The notes: generated by a model not told the origin, from the letters alone. A DNA stretch of 8,804 nucleotides from CAYSHJ01 sp964589725 (GCA_964589725.1 CAZPUJ010000032.1:1-8804); one strand, 5' to 3'; positions 1 through 7,344 are shown, counted from the stretch's first letter. Program-made: numbers and translations.

Positions 1-1
1 C

Positions 2-346
2 GAGGACTATCCGGGCTTCGGCTGGAACGGCCTGATCTCCGAGGTGTTGGTTTACGACCGAGCCCTCGGCGATGACGAACTCACCGCACTGCACCGGCAG
101 CTCATCGCGCGCTACGCGCTCGACACGTCAGCCGCTCCGGCGAAAGAACAACCCACCCCTGAGACGGAGTCCGTCGACCGAGCCTTCGTCACCGAGTTGT
201 ATCTCGCCGCGTTCAGCCGCGCTCCGGAGCCCGAAGAGGTCGCGACCGCTCTGCGGCACCTGCAGCAACTCGATGACCGCCGCGAAGGACTGGGTGACGT
301 GATCTGGGCCGTGCTGAACTCGAAGGAGTTTTTATTTCAGCATTAG
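2..346 (+). CDS. C-terminal part of a planctomycete secreted LamG/DUF1553-type protein (partial)
   Basis: The reading frame is open from the left edge, so the start lies outside the window; 114 residues are visible. The first ~35 residues (NGLISEVLVYDRAL, then DDELTALHRQLIARYAL) look like the last strands and trailing helix of a LamG/concanavalin A-like domain. A Pro/Glu-rich linker follows. The end reads 'FVTELYLAAFSRAPEPEEV ... VIWAVLNSKEFLFQH', which matches the C-terminal signature of DUF1553 (PSD1) proteins. These are large exported planctomycete proteins, often carrying DUF1549 and a cytochrome c-like domain. Their biochemical role is unsettled; roles in polysaccharide breakdown or surface chemistry have been proposed. 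The family call rests on remembered motif similarity only. The gene converges on the minus-strand gene to its right, and no T-run follows it on the plus strand. Confidence 0.85.
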   Translation, partial: EDYPGFGWNGLISEVLVYDRALGDDELTALHRQLIARYALDTSAAPAKEQPTPETESVDRAFVTELYLAAFSRAPEPEEVATALRHLQQLDDRREGLGDVIWAVLNSKEFLFQH

Positions 347-388
347 CTCCATCACGCACGAACCCAGATCAACGCCGCGCATGACACC

Positions 389-433
389 AAAAACGACCAC
401 GCCCGCGTCCCTGTTTGGAATGCGGGCGTGGTC
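389..433 (-). terminator. Rho-independent terminator of the 493-1620 minus-strand gene
   Basis: A perfect 12-bp GC-rich inverted repeat, GACCACGCCCGC (395-406) and GCGGGCGTGGTC (422-433), encloses a 15-nt loop. Read on the minus strand, the stem is followed by G and then five T (393-389). On the plus strand no T-run follows, so the hairpin serves the minus-strand gene, whose stop codon is 60 nt away. It also separates that gene from the convergent gene on the left. Confidence 0.85.
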
Positions 434-492
434 TGATCAATTGAGGTGACTCGGACGGCTGACTACACAGGCAGGCAACAGACAGAGAACCG

Positions 493-1620
493 TTATGGCT
501 GTTGGAGGCTTTCGGCCGTGCTGCTCGCGGTGGAACCGTCCGTTGTGGCGGCGAGGCTGTCTCCCAGGGAGGTTTGCGTGTCCACAGTCGTCTCGGGAGT
601 CGCGTTCGTTTGGCTGGCAGTGGGTACGTCACTGCCGGTCGTCTCAGGCGGAGCGGTGCCGGTACTCTCCGGCAAAGCGGCGTCGGTGTTCTCAGGCGGA
701 GCGGTGTCGGCTGTTGGGCGATCCGGATTGTGCATACGGCGGAACGGGTGACGAATCGGAGTTGATGCCTCGCCGTCCTCTGTTGCGTTGGTTGGGTATT
801 CGGTCTTGCCGAGGCGGCCCTCCAGACGGCCGGCGTGCTGCCAGCGGGCGAGTTGGTCGATCTTGTCGGCTCGTTCGAGCAACTGGTCGTTTCCGGTCTC
901 CAGGGCTTCGTCGCGCATTCGGTCGGCCTGTGCCAGCCGGTGGGCGAGCAAGCGATCGGCGTTCGTGAGCGCCAGGCGATTCTGTCCGTGGGCGACCATT
1001 TCCGCCCGTCCCGAGCCCGACGCATTCACCGCCGCAGTTGGCCGCGATCGGGACGAGGACCGATTCGGTCGCCGATCGGGAGCGCCACCCGACGACTGGC
1101 TCTCCGGCCGGCCAGGCGCGTCATCGCGACGGACTTGGCCGATTTCCCTCGGCAAACTGTTGCGAACTTCGACCGACGGTTGACCACGAACGTTTTCCAG
1201 ACGGCGGCTCACGATCTCTCGCGGCAAGTGCCCCGTGCCGCTCTGAGGATTCGGCGTGGCGTTTGCCCGTCCAGCCTGTCCATGATCGTTCGCGTTGGCA
1301 TCCGCATTCAGGCTGGCCGTACCGTTCCCGACGAAGGCGGCACTGGCGTTTGCGTTGGCCACGGCATTGCCGTTCGCGTTCGCTGTACTCTGGGCCAGAC
1401 CGTTACTTCCCGCGCTGATGTTCGATCCGCCGGCCGTTGATCCCTGGGCGCGAACGTTGGCTCGCTGCATCAGGCCGGCGCGGCTGTCGAGTGCTCGCTG
1501 GACCGGTGATCGGGAAGCCTGGGAATTCGTGGGGCTATGCCCCGCAGGCGGAGCAGCCCAGACCGTTGAAACCTGGCCGAGCAACAGCGCAGCCGACGAA
1601 ATGGCCGAGAACGTTCGCAT
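493..1620 (-). CDS. Secreted low-complexity protein with a short conserved charged helical segment, unknown function
   Basis: The product is 375 residues. The ATG at 1620 is chosen because AAGGAGG lies 5 nt upstream and because it opens directly into a Sec signal peptide (MRTFSAISSAALLLGQVSTVWA, cleavage about residue 22). An in-frame upstream start at 1722 would bury that signal. After the signal come an Asn/Ala/Gly-rich stretch (about 60-120), an Arg/Ser/Pro-rich stretch (about 130-200) and a charged helix (about 213-270, with QADRMRDEALETGNDQLLERADKI-type heptads). The end is a Thr/Pro/Glu/Ser-rich tail with three 8-residue repeats (about 305-328). The helix resembles segments I associate with planctomycete secreted proteins ('LRDxALExGNxxLLxxADxL'); the rest is low complexity. 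There is no lipobox Cys or membrane anchor. A cell-surface or periplasmic role is inference. It is divergent from a TPR/beta-barrel gene. Confidence 0.8.
   Translation of the reverse strand: MRTFSAISSAALLLGQVSTVWAAPPAGHSPTNSQASRSPVQRALDSRAGLMQRANVRAQGSTAGGSNISAGSNGLAQSTANANGNAVANANASAAFVGNGTASLNADANANDHGQAGRANATPNPQSGTGHLPREIVSRRLENVRGQPSVEVRNSLPREIGQVRRDDAPGRPESQSSGGAPDRRPNRSSSRSRPTAAVNASGSGRAEMVAHGQNRLALTNADRLLAHRLAQADRMRDEALETGNDQLLERADKIDQLARWQHAGRLEGRLGKTEYPTNATEDGEASTPIRHPFRRMHNPDRPTADTAPPENTDAALPESTGTAPPETTGSDVPTASQTNATPETTVDTQTSLGDSLAATTDGSTASSTAESLQQP
638..709. repeat. Three tandem 24-bp units inside the secreted-protein gene
   Basis: Units at 638-661, 662-685 and 686-709 share the pattern GTnnTCTCnGGCnnAGCGGnGnCG. 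On the minus strand they encode three 8-residue Thr/Pro/Glu units (DTAPPENT, DAALPEST, GTAPPETT). The period is a multiple of three, so a change in copy number keeps the frame. Confidence 0.75.
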
Positions 1621-1625
1621 GGCAA

Positions 1626-1632
1626 CCTCCTT
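1626..1632 (-). promoter_or_regulatory. Strong Shine-Dalgarno that fixes the start of the secreted-protein gene
   Basis: The minus strand reads AAGGAGG, then TTGCC, then ATG. This near-perfect ribosome binding site with a 5-nt spacer selects the start at 1620 over the in-frame upstream ATG at 1722. Confidence 0.85.
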
Positions 1633-1845
1633 GTTAGGTCCGAGACGTGATGAGTGCGACGTGAATTGAGAGGGGGGTGAAAGCGGAGTGGGGAAGTTCT
1701 TCGCAATTGCCTCTTGCGTCAATAACAGTTATTCGGAGATATTCCGTCCCAAACCGCAAGTATTCGTCCGCAAAATTGGAAGCCACGGATTTTCGTGAGG
1801 GCACGGCTCCCACCGCAGTTTTACTCTGTTCTCCGAGTTGCCCCG

Positions 1846-3237
1846 ATGGTTCCTTCCTGGTTCTCGACGCTTTTCTCGGCTCGCCAGATTGCCTGGTTAA
1901 CAGGCTTCGTTTTGGCTCTCAGCGTGGCGGCTGGCTCACCCGTCATGGCACAAACCGGAGATGCTTCAACTCTGGAAGCCCGGTTACGGCAGCGTGTCGC
2001 CGAACGACCAGACGACGGTTCCTCTTGGCGGATGTTGGGACGCCACCTGCTCAAACAAGACCGCCTGACAGAAGCCGAACAGTCATTGCAGCAGGCGGTG
2101 ACACTTTCGCCAAAAAGTGCGGCGGCATACTTCGACCTAGGTCAAACGTTAAAAGGCCTGGGCGAGGCTGAAGCCGCTGCCGAGGCCTACCAGACCGTGA
2201 TTGAACTGGCGCCGGACAGCGAATACGCTCAATCCGCACAGCAGTCGCTCACACAGCTTGGTCCGACGAATGCTGTTGTGCTGCCGGTCGACTTTCGCAT
2301 TCGTCGTTTCGATGGCTCGGAGTTGACCGACCGTGTCGCCCCCCTCTCCGAACCCGAGGCTCCCTGGTGGCGAGACCGTTTGAGCGTCCGTCTCGAAACG
2401 GGAGTACTCTACAACAGCAATGTGGCCCTTTCGCCGCTCAGCCGGGAACTCAACTCCGACACAACGCAAAGCTTACAGGGCTTCTTCGAGCCTGACGTGT
2501 TGTTCGCTCTTTGGGACAAACGCGCATGGCGCAGCGGCCCGACGCTCCGTGGCCACTTCACACTGAATGAAGGCAACTTCCGTCAGTTCGACTTGCAGAG
2601 CTATCGCCCAGGGTGGTTTACGGAATTCTTCGTTTTCCGTGGCGACCAAGTGTTCGTGCCACGGGTGGCGTACGAGTTCACGCACGACGAGTTCGACGGC
2701 ACCACACTCGGTAACCGTCACGCCGTGCTTTCGTCGTTCACGGCCTATTGGAATGACGTGCATTCCTCACTGCTGTTCTGGTCAATTGACAACAGCAACT
2801 TCCTCGACGACGGCATTCTACCGTCGGTCACCTCGCAGGACGGTTGGACCAACGCGCTGGGTTTGAGCCACGACGTCGCACTGCCGCACCGGTATTGGCG
2901 GCTGGTCCGCGGCGGTATCGACATCTCGCGGGCGGACACGACCGGCAGTGACTACACCTTCAATGGAGTCAGCCTGTTTGCGGCCGGAGTCTTTCCACTG
3001 GCCGCGGGCGTCGAGCTGACCTTGCAGGGCGGCTGGGGCTACCGCGACTACCCCGACTTTGAATTCACTCCGTCACGCAATGAGCACATCTGGCGTGCCG
3101 GAGCCGAACTGCGGAAGTTCTTCAACAAGCATGTGTCGGTCGCGATCGTCTGCAACTACGACCGGTTCGACTCCAAAAACCCACTCTTCGATTCCCAGCG
3201 AGACGTCACCGGCGTCGTGCTCGATTACTACTATTGA
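1846..3237 (+). CDS. TPR-containing outer-membrane beta-barrel protein
   Basis: The product is 463 residues from the ATG at 1846. A GTG at 1795 is also in frame, and neither start has a good Shine-Dalgarno. The ATG is preferred because it places a Sec signal peptide at the N-terminus, with a hydrophobic core about 15-30 and likely cleavage in SPVMA|Q at residue 35. Two TPR-like helical hairpins follow (about 57-90 and 91-124, with 'AYFDLGQTLKGLGEAEAAAEAYQ'-type spacing). Residues ~175-463 alternate polar and aromatic positions as in a transmembrane beta-barrel ('VRLETGVLYNSNVAL' is a typical first strand). The protein ends in three Tyr residues, matching the C-terminal aromatic signal for the BAM machinery. 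This layout resembles Slam/DUF560 and BcsC-like exporters, where periplasmic TPRs recruit the substrate. The specific substrate is unknown. The divergent secreted-protein gene is a possible partner, which is inference. Confidence 0.8.
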   Translation: MVPSWFSTLFSARQIAWLTGFVLALSVAAGSPVMAQTGDASTLEARLRQRVAERPDDGSSWRMLGRHLLKQDRLTEAEQSLQQAVTLSPKSAAAYFDLGQTLKGLGEAEAAAEAYQTVIELAPDSEYAQSAQQSLTQLGPTNAVVLPVDFRIRRFDGSELTDRVAPLSEPEAPWWRDRLSVRLETGVLYNSNVALSPLSRELNSDTTQSLQGFFEPDVLFALWDKRAWRSGPTLRGHFTLNEGNFRQFDLQSYRPGWFTEFFVFRGDQVFVPRVAYEFTHDEFDGTTLGNRHAVLSSFTAYWNDVHSSLLFWSIDNSNFLDDGILPSVTSQDGWTNALGLSHDVALPHRYWRLVRGGIDISRADTTGSDYTFNGVSLFAAGVFPLAAGVELTLQGGWGYRDYPDFEFTPSRNEHIWRAGAELRKFFNKHVSVAIVCNYDRFDSKNPLFDSQRDVTGVVLDYYY

Positions 3238-3310
3238 TGCCGCCCCTGACTGAATGGTTGATGCTTGATGGATCTATGGGGACTGCAAAGCGCGTTCTGA
3301 TTGGGCGAGT

Positions 3311-4255
3311 TTAAGCCCGAACCCGGTGTGTATTTTTCGCGTCAATCGCCTGAGTCCTCTTCTTCGCCGCTGGCTTCTTGGCCTTGGCCAGGACGACTTT
3401 TTTCGGTCGCTTCTTCGCGGCCTTTTTCTTGAGGACGTCCTGTTTGACAGACAGCGTCTTCTTCGTCGCCGGTTTGGCGGAAGGATTGCGTTTCGGCTTG
3501 GACTTCTTGGGTGTCGGCCGTGGCGTGGCGTGAGCGTTATCCAGTTCGATTCCGAAGATCTCGCCCAGGTCTTCGCCGGCGAGAGAGCCTTCACCGCCGT
3601 CCAATTCTTTCTCCAGGTTTCCTTCGGCGACCGCTTGTGACACGAGTTCTTGATGATCGACGTCGCGCAGCACGAACAGCAGTTCGGGTTGTCTGTCGAG
3701 CCGTGCTCCCACGCCATACATCACCGCCGCGAGGTGTTTGCAGCAGTACGAATAATCCGGGCAACTGCACTTCATCTTGATCTCGCTGGGCGACGGAAAG
3801 AGGCCCTCTTTTTGGCGAGTCATCCGCTGCATCACGCCGTCGGAGAACCGGCCCGCCAGCAGATCGAGCAGTGAATCAATCGAGGCCGAGCAGTCTTCTT
3901 TGATCTTAGCCCACATCCCTTTTGTGAGTCCGTTGATGTCGATCGTGATCGTGTAGGTCTCCGAACCAGCGACAACGGCCTCGATCCGTTTCGGCTTGAT
4001 CACCAAGTCCACGACCGAGCCGTTGCGAATATAGGTCGCGCCCCGCGGCAGGCGGTTAGCGTAGTCGCTGTAGGCTTCGAGATTCTGGCACCACGCTTTG
4101 CCCCAGAACGTCGTCGTGATCTTGCGGCCTTCCAGCTTCACCGGAGCCGGCTGGCGACCTTGCTTCTTCGCCAATTGCGACGCGTGCTTCACAGCGTTCG
4201 CTCGCTTATGAGCGACCGGCACATACGGACTCCATTCGTAATAACCCCAACCCAT
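3311..4255 (-). CDS. SWIM zinc-finger protein with a lysine-rich histone H1-like tail
   Basis: The product is 314 residues. The ATG at 4255 is chosen over a start at 4393 because the family typically begins 'MGW...Y.PYVPVA..R.A' (here MGWGYYEWSPYVPVAHKRAN) and because GGAG sits 6 nt upstream. The SWIM zinc ligands are visible as C163-x-C165-x6-C172-x-H174. SWIM domains bind zinc and are thought to mediate nucleic-acid or protein contacts; bacterial versions usually sit beside an SNF2-type helicase gene. No helicase is in this window. An acidic stretch (about 213-240) precedes a Lys/Ala/Pro-rich tail (about 247-302, KKK/AAKK motifs) resembling eukaryotic H1 and bacterial H1-like proteins, which suggests DNA binding. 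It is the last gene of a minus-strand run, 134 nt after the amidohydrolase and preceded by its own candidate promoter. Its partners are unknown. Confidence 0.85.
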   Translation of the reverse strand: MGWGYYEWSPYVPVAHKRANAVKHASQLAKKQGRQPAPVKLEGRKITTTFWGKAWCQNLEAYSDYANRLPRGATYIRNGSVVDLVIKPKRIEAVVAGSETYTITIDINGLTKGMWAKIKEDCSASIDSLLDLLAGRFSDGVMQRMTRQKEGLFPSPSEIKMKCSCPDYSYCCKHLAAVMYGVGARLDRQPELLFVLRDVDHQELVSQAVAEGNLEKELDGGEGSLAGEDLGEIFGIELDNAHATPRPTPKKSKPKRNPSAKPATKKTLSVKQDVLKKKAAKKRPKKVVLAKAKKPAAKKRTQAIDAKNTHRVRA

Positions 4256-4307
4256 GTTCGACTCCGTTCCGTGGGAAAGTGTGCTGAACACGATCAAGCG
4301 TGGTAGA

Positions 4308-4336
4308 AGTATGTCGATGCTACGGACGATTGGCAA
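4308..4336 (-). promoter_or_regulatory. Candidate sigma70-type promoter for the SWIM gene
   Basis: The minus strand has TTGCCA (4331-4336; 5/6 match to the -35 consensus), a 17-nt spacer, and CATACT (4308-4313; 4/6 match to the -10). Transcription would begin about 45 nt before the ATG at 4255. The -35 box overlaps a small dyad, GGCAA-GTTT-TTGCC on the plus strand (4332-4345). This is a match to consensus only, and planctomycete promoters are not well defined. Confidence 0.4.
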
Positions 4337-4389
4337 GTTTTTGCCGACTCTATCGGACCACTCGTGCCAAGTATTGCCCCGAAGGGAGA

Positions 4390-6117
4390 TCACGGATTCT
4401 TTTCAGCGGCAAACACACTTCGGCCACCGACAAACGTCTGCTGAACTTGAATGTCGGCAATCTCGTTGACCGGGCATGTCAAAAAGTCGCGGTCCAGCAC
4501 GATGAAATCGGCGAGCTTGCCTGGTTCCAGCGAGCCTTTGTCGTTTTCAGCGAACATCACGAAGGCGTTGTTCGTCGTGTAGAGCCGCAAGGCTTGTTCG
4601 CGCGACAGCGACTGCTCGGGATGCAACGGCTCGTCCGCCCAACGAGGTTGCCGAGTCAGCGTGATCCACAATCCGAGGAACGGGTTGTACGGGTTGATCG
4701 ACTTCAGGCTGTCGAATTTTTGCATGTGATCCGAGCCGCCGCCGACAACGACTCCTTGCTCGAACAGCGTGCGATACGGCTGAAAGTATGCGGTGCGCTG
4801 CTCGCCGAACTGCTTGAGCAACGTCGCTCCGTCCAACCGCAGCCACGCGGGCTGCAAGTCGGCGACGATGCCGACCGCCTTCATCCGGTCAATCGCTTCG
4901 CGACTCATGAAATTGCAGTGCGTGATGCACGGCCGATGATCGCGCAGCGGCAATTCGTGGTTGATCGACTCGTAAGCCTCGATCAACGCATGCACCGCAC
5001 CGTCGCCGACCGTGTGAGCCGTGAACTGAAAGCCGTTGTCGAACGCCAGCCGCGCGAGCTGCTTCAACTTGTCGGCCGGGATGTAGAGCAAGCCGCGATA
5101 TTCCGGATCGCTGATTCCGTAGATCGTGCTCACGCCCCACGGTTCGCGCATGTACGCGCTGCCGGTGAGCATCCCGCCATCGAGATACGATTTGACGCCG
5201 CGCAGCCAGAGCCAGTCGTTCTTCGCGTGCAGCGGATGCTTGGCCGCTTTCTCCAAACGCTTCGTGATCTCGTCAATCGAGCTTTGGGCGTTGACGCTGT
5301 ACGACAAGAAGACTCGGCAAGTCAGAGACTTGTCGACGAGCAGCTTCTCGTACAAGCGAACGGCATCGTCGCCGGCGTCGCGGTCGGCGACGCTCGTCAA
5401 CCCAACGGCGTTGTACGCCTTGAGCATTTGTTTCAGGCGATCGAGCCGTTCGGTTTCAGTCGCGGACTTCGCCTTGCCCTTCGTTTTCACAAGCCGAGTG
5501 CAACTTCGCAGGATGCCGGTCGGTTCGCCGGTCTTCGTATCGCGTTCGATGTAGCCGGGCTGACCGTCGGTGATCGCGAAGTCTTTGTCGATGCCGCTCA
5601 GTTGCAACGCCAGCGAGTTCACCGCCCCGTCCGGTCCCGTGCGGAATAACACGGGATTCTTCGGCGCGACATGATCTAGTTCCCGTCGATTGGGAAATCG
5701 CTGGTCCCGTAGCCGCGTGACGAAGACTTGCGACACCACGATCCAATCGCCGTCGTCGAGCTGGTCCGCTCGTTGACCAATGTATTTCAGCACATCGGCG
5801 ATCGTCTCCATCTCCGGGACCGGATGATCGAACTCGTACATCGACGCTCCGGTCGCATGCACGTGCGAGTCCATTAGTCCCGGCAAGACGGTGCGGCCAT
5901 CGAGATCGAGGAGCGTCGTTTTCGGCCCGGCCAGCTTGAGGATGTCTTCATCCTCGCCGACCGCGACAATTCGCTCACCTCGCACGGCGAAGGCTTCGAC
6001 GATGGAAAACCGCGGATCAACCGTGACTGCCTGCGCGTGATGCACGATCAAGTCGGGCGGCTCATTTGCGGCCAAGACGGTTGTGATAATCGCGGCGAGA
6101 ACTGACATGGTCAGCAT
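4390..6117 (-). CDS. Exported metal-dependent amidohydrolase, Amidohydro_3 / YtcJ-like
   Basis: The product is 575 residues, the usual length for this family. The start at 6117 opens into a short signal peptide (MLTMSVLAAIITTVLA|A), with AGGA very close upstream; an ATG at 6108 is an alternative. The metal-binding TIM-barrel motifs are complete: H85-x-H87 in LMDSHVHATG, K309 in GVKSYLDGG (the usual position of a bridging, often carboxylated lysine), H368 in FTAHTVGDGAVH, H400 in CITHCNF, and D463 in GGGSDHMQ. The small beta-sandwich is formed by both ends ('RIVAVGEDEDIL' and 'GKLADFIVLDRDFL'). Family members hydrolyse C-N bonds in amides and related compounds (NfdA and YtcJ are relatives); the substrate here cannot be read from sequence. 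The gene starts 49 nt after the oxidoreductase stop, so the two are probably co-transcribed. Confidence 0.9.
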   Translation of the reverse strand: MLTMSVLAAIITTVLAANEPPDLIVHHAQAVTVDPRFSIVEAFAVRGERIVAVGEDEDILKLAGPKTTLLDLDGRTVLPGLMDSHVHATGASMYEFDHPVPEMETIADVLKYIGQRADQLDDGDWIVVSQVFVTRLRDQRFPNRRELDHVAPKNPVLFRTGPDGAVNSLALQLSGIDKDFAITDGQPGYIERDTKTGEPTGILRSCTRLVKTKGKAKSATETERLDRLKQMLKAYNAVGLTSVADRDAGDDAVRLYEKLLVDKSLTCRVFLSYSVNAQSSIDEITKRLEKAAKHPLHAKNDWLWLRGVKSYLDGGMLTGSAYMREPWGVSTIYGISDPEYRGLLYIPADKLKQLARLAFDNGFQFTAHTVGDGAVHALIEAYESINHELPLRDHRPCITHCNFMSREAIDRMKAVGIVADLQPAWLRLDGATLLKQFGEQRTAYFQPYRTLFEQGVVVGGGSDHMQKFDSLKSINPYNPFLGLWITLTRQPRWADEPLHPEQSLSREQALRLYTTNNAFVMFAENDKGSLEPGKLADFIVLDRDFLTCPVNEIADIQVQQTFVGGRSVFAAEKNP

Positions 6118-6166
6118 CGTTCCTATTCCGTTCCTTTGTCGAAGACAGTTCTCCGCGGGGATACGC

Positions 6167-7198
6167 TTACGACACCTTCTGCACACGTCCGGTCTCGGCG
6201 GCGCGGTAACAGGCAAAGACCGTTTGCAATGCAAGCAGGCTGTCGGCTCCGGTCAGTGGCGGAGGCTCGAGATCTTGTGCGGCGCGGACACACGCACGCA
6301 CCAACGGCGTGTAGCTGGACTGATCCGCCGGGCCTTCGTGGCGCTTGACCTGAGGCGGCGTGTCTTTCGTGCTGTACCACTGCAATGGCTCGCCGCCGTG
6401 TGGTTCGAGTTGCACCCAACCGTGCGAGCCCCAGATCTTGATGTGCGAGTGGTAGCCGCGATCAAGATAGTAGCCGCTAGTGATCGTGCCGAAGGTGCCG
6501 TTCTCGAAACGCAAGGCCATCGCCGCCGAGTCTTCCGCCTTGAGCGGCTGACCGCCGACGATGCCCGTGAAGCCGGTCGTCTCGACGATCTTCAAACCGG
6601 TTAAATAAATGATCAGATCGATCCAGTGAATACCGAGCCACATCAGATGTCCGCCGCCGGAGCGAGCGCGATCAGCAAACCACGAGTTGTGATAGGTCGG
6701 GCTTCTGAGCCGCGTTTGATCGGCAACGATGTGCAGTTCGCAGCCGTAGATCTGGCCAATCTGGCCGGCGCGAATCAGCTTCCTGGCGGCCTGCACGGTT
6801 CCGAGCAGGCGGTTGGCCAGCGCCAGCATCAGATGTCGGTGCTTCATGTCGGCCAGCCGCGCCAGTGACTCGAAATCCTCGGCGCGCACGCACGACGGCT
6901 TCTCGGCAAGTACATGGCAGTTGGCCTCCAGTGCCGCTTGAATGACCGGCGGCGCCTGTACCGCTTCCAGCGTCACGAGCGCCAACGTCGGCTTGTGATC
7001 GGCCAATGCCTTGGCATGGTCGCGCTCGAAGTTCTTCAGCTTTGCGCCCAGTGTCTTGCGCGCCGCCGCCTCGCTCGCGCCGCTGGGGTCCACCACAACC
7101 ACCGACTCAGCCTCGACGATCTCGGCCAGACCCGCGAGATACGCATCCCGATGAGCTCCACCGGTATTCGTAAGTACGGCAACGGTGATCCCAGACAT
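6167..7198 (-). CDS. Gfo/Idh/MocA-family NAD(P)-dependent oxidoreductase
   Basis: The product is 343 residues, the normal size for the family. GGAG lies 6 nt before the ATG at 7198. An N-terminal Rossmann fold (about 1-120) is followed by the alpha/beta C-terminal domain. The diagnostic E99-K100-P101 motif (LAEKPSC) is present, K100 being the usual catalytic lysine. The second active-site motif reads GGGHLMWLGIHWID (181-194). His191 is kept, but the position that is usually Asp (GGGxLxDxGxH) is Trp187. The N-terminal dinucleotide loop is also degenerate (VLTNTGGAH instead of GxGxxG). No twin-arginine signal is present, so it is cytoplasmic. Family members oxidise or reduce sugars, cyclitols and related compounds; the substrate here is unknown. 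It is the first gene of the presumed operon with the amidohydrolase. Confidence 0.9.
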   Translation of the reverse strand: MSGITVAVLTNTGGAHRDAYLAGLAEIVEAESVVVVDPSGASEAAARKTLGAKLKNFERDHAKALADHKPTLALVTLEAVQAPPVIQAALEANCHVLAEKPSCVRAEDFESLARLADMKHRHLMLALANRLLGTVQAARKLIRAGQIGQIYGCELHIVADQTRLRSPTYHNSWFADRARSGGGHLMWLGIHWIDLIIYLTGLKIVETTGFTGIVGGQPLKAEDSAAMALRFENGTFGTITSGYYLDRGYHSHIKIWGSHGWVQLEPHGGEPLQWYSTKDTPPQVKRHEGPADQSSYTPLVRACVRAAQDLEPPPLTGADSLLALQTVFACYRAAETGRVQKVS

Positions 7199-7239
7199 GT
7201 CTTGCTCCGCGCGATGCAGGAACGGCGTGTGACGAGCTC

Positions 7240-7268
7240 ATTATACCTCGCACGGCGACATCTGACAC
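7240..7268 (-). promoter_or_regulatory. Sigma70-type promoter for the oxidoreductase/amidohydrolase operon
   Basis: The minus strand carries a perfect TATAAT (-10, 7240-7245), a 17-nt spacer and GTGTCA (-35, 7263-7268; 4/6 match). A start about 7 nt downstream would give a leader of roughly 35 nt to the ATG at 7198, with the Shine-Dalgarno inside it. Confidence 0.65.
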
Positions 7269-7290
7269 ATTGGGAGGACGGTTCACACTC

Positions 7291-7343
7291 ACCTGAAGCG
7301 TAAGCGATGGCTGAGGTAACAATCTCTCGCTGACGTCGGGTAA
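7291..7343. repeat. Imperfect intergenic inverted repeat
   Basis: The left arm ACCTGAAGCGTAAGCGATGG (7291-7310) pairs with the reverse complement of 7324-7342 (ACCCGACGTCAGCGAGAG). The alignment has a 2-base gap and a few mismatches, and the loop is about 13 nt. The arms resemble the 'CCCGAAGCGTGAGCGAGGG'-type intergenic elements I associate with planctomycete genomes; that link is from memory. It lies immediately upstream of the reverse-transcriptase-like fragment. Confidence 0.5.
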
Positions 7344-7344
7344 C

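Noticed and set aside
1621..1722. Upstream extension of the secreted-protein gene to an ATG at 1722
   Set aside because: It would place 34 residues before the signal peptide and would translate through the strong Shine-Dalgarno at 1626-1632.
3238..3310. Possible bidirectional terminator between the convergent barrel and SWIM genes
   Set aside because: Only a 4-bp GGGC/GCCC stem is visible, with no T-run on either side.
4256..4393. Upstream extension of the SWIM gene to an ATG at 4393
   Set aside because: It would nearly abut the amidohydrolase stop and add 46 residues ahead of the conserved MGW start. It would also translate the candidate promoter.
4300..5649. A 449-residue open frame on the plus strand
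   Set aside because: It lies antisense to the amidohydrolase, whose catalytic motifs are all intact on the minus strand. The predicted product has no recognisable motif and is rich in Arg/Gln/Val, as expected of an antisense frame in GC-rich DNA.
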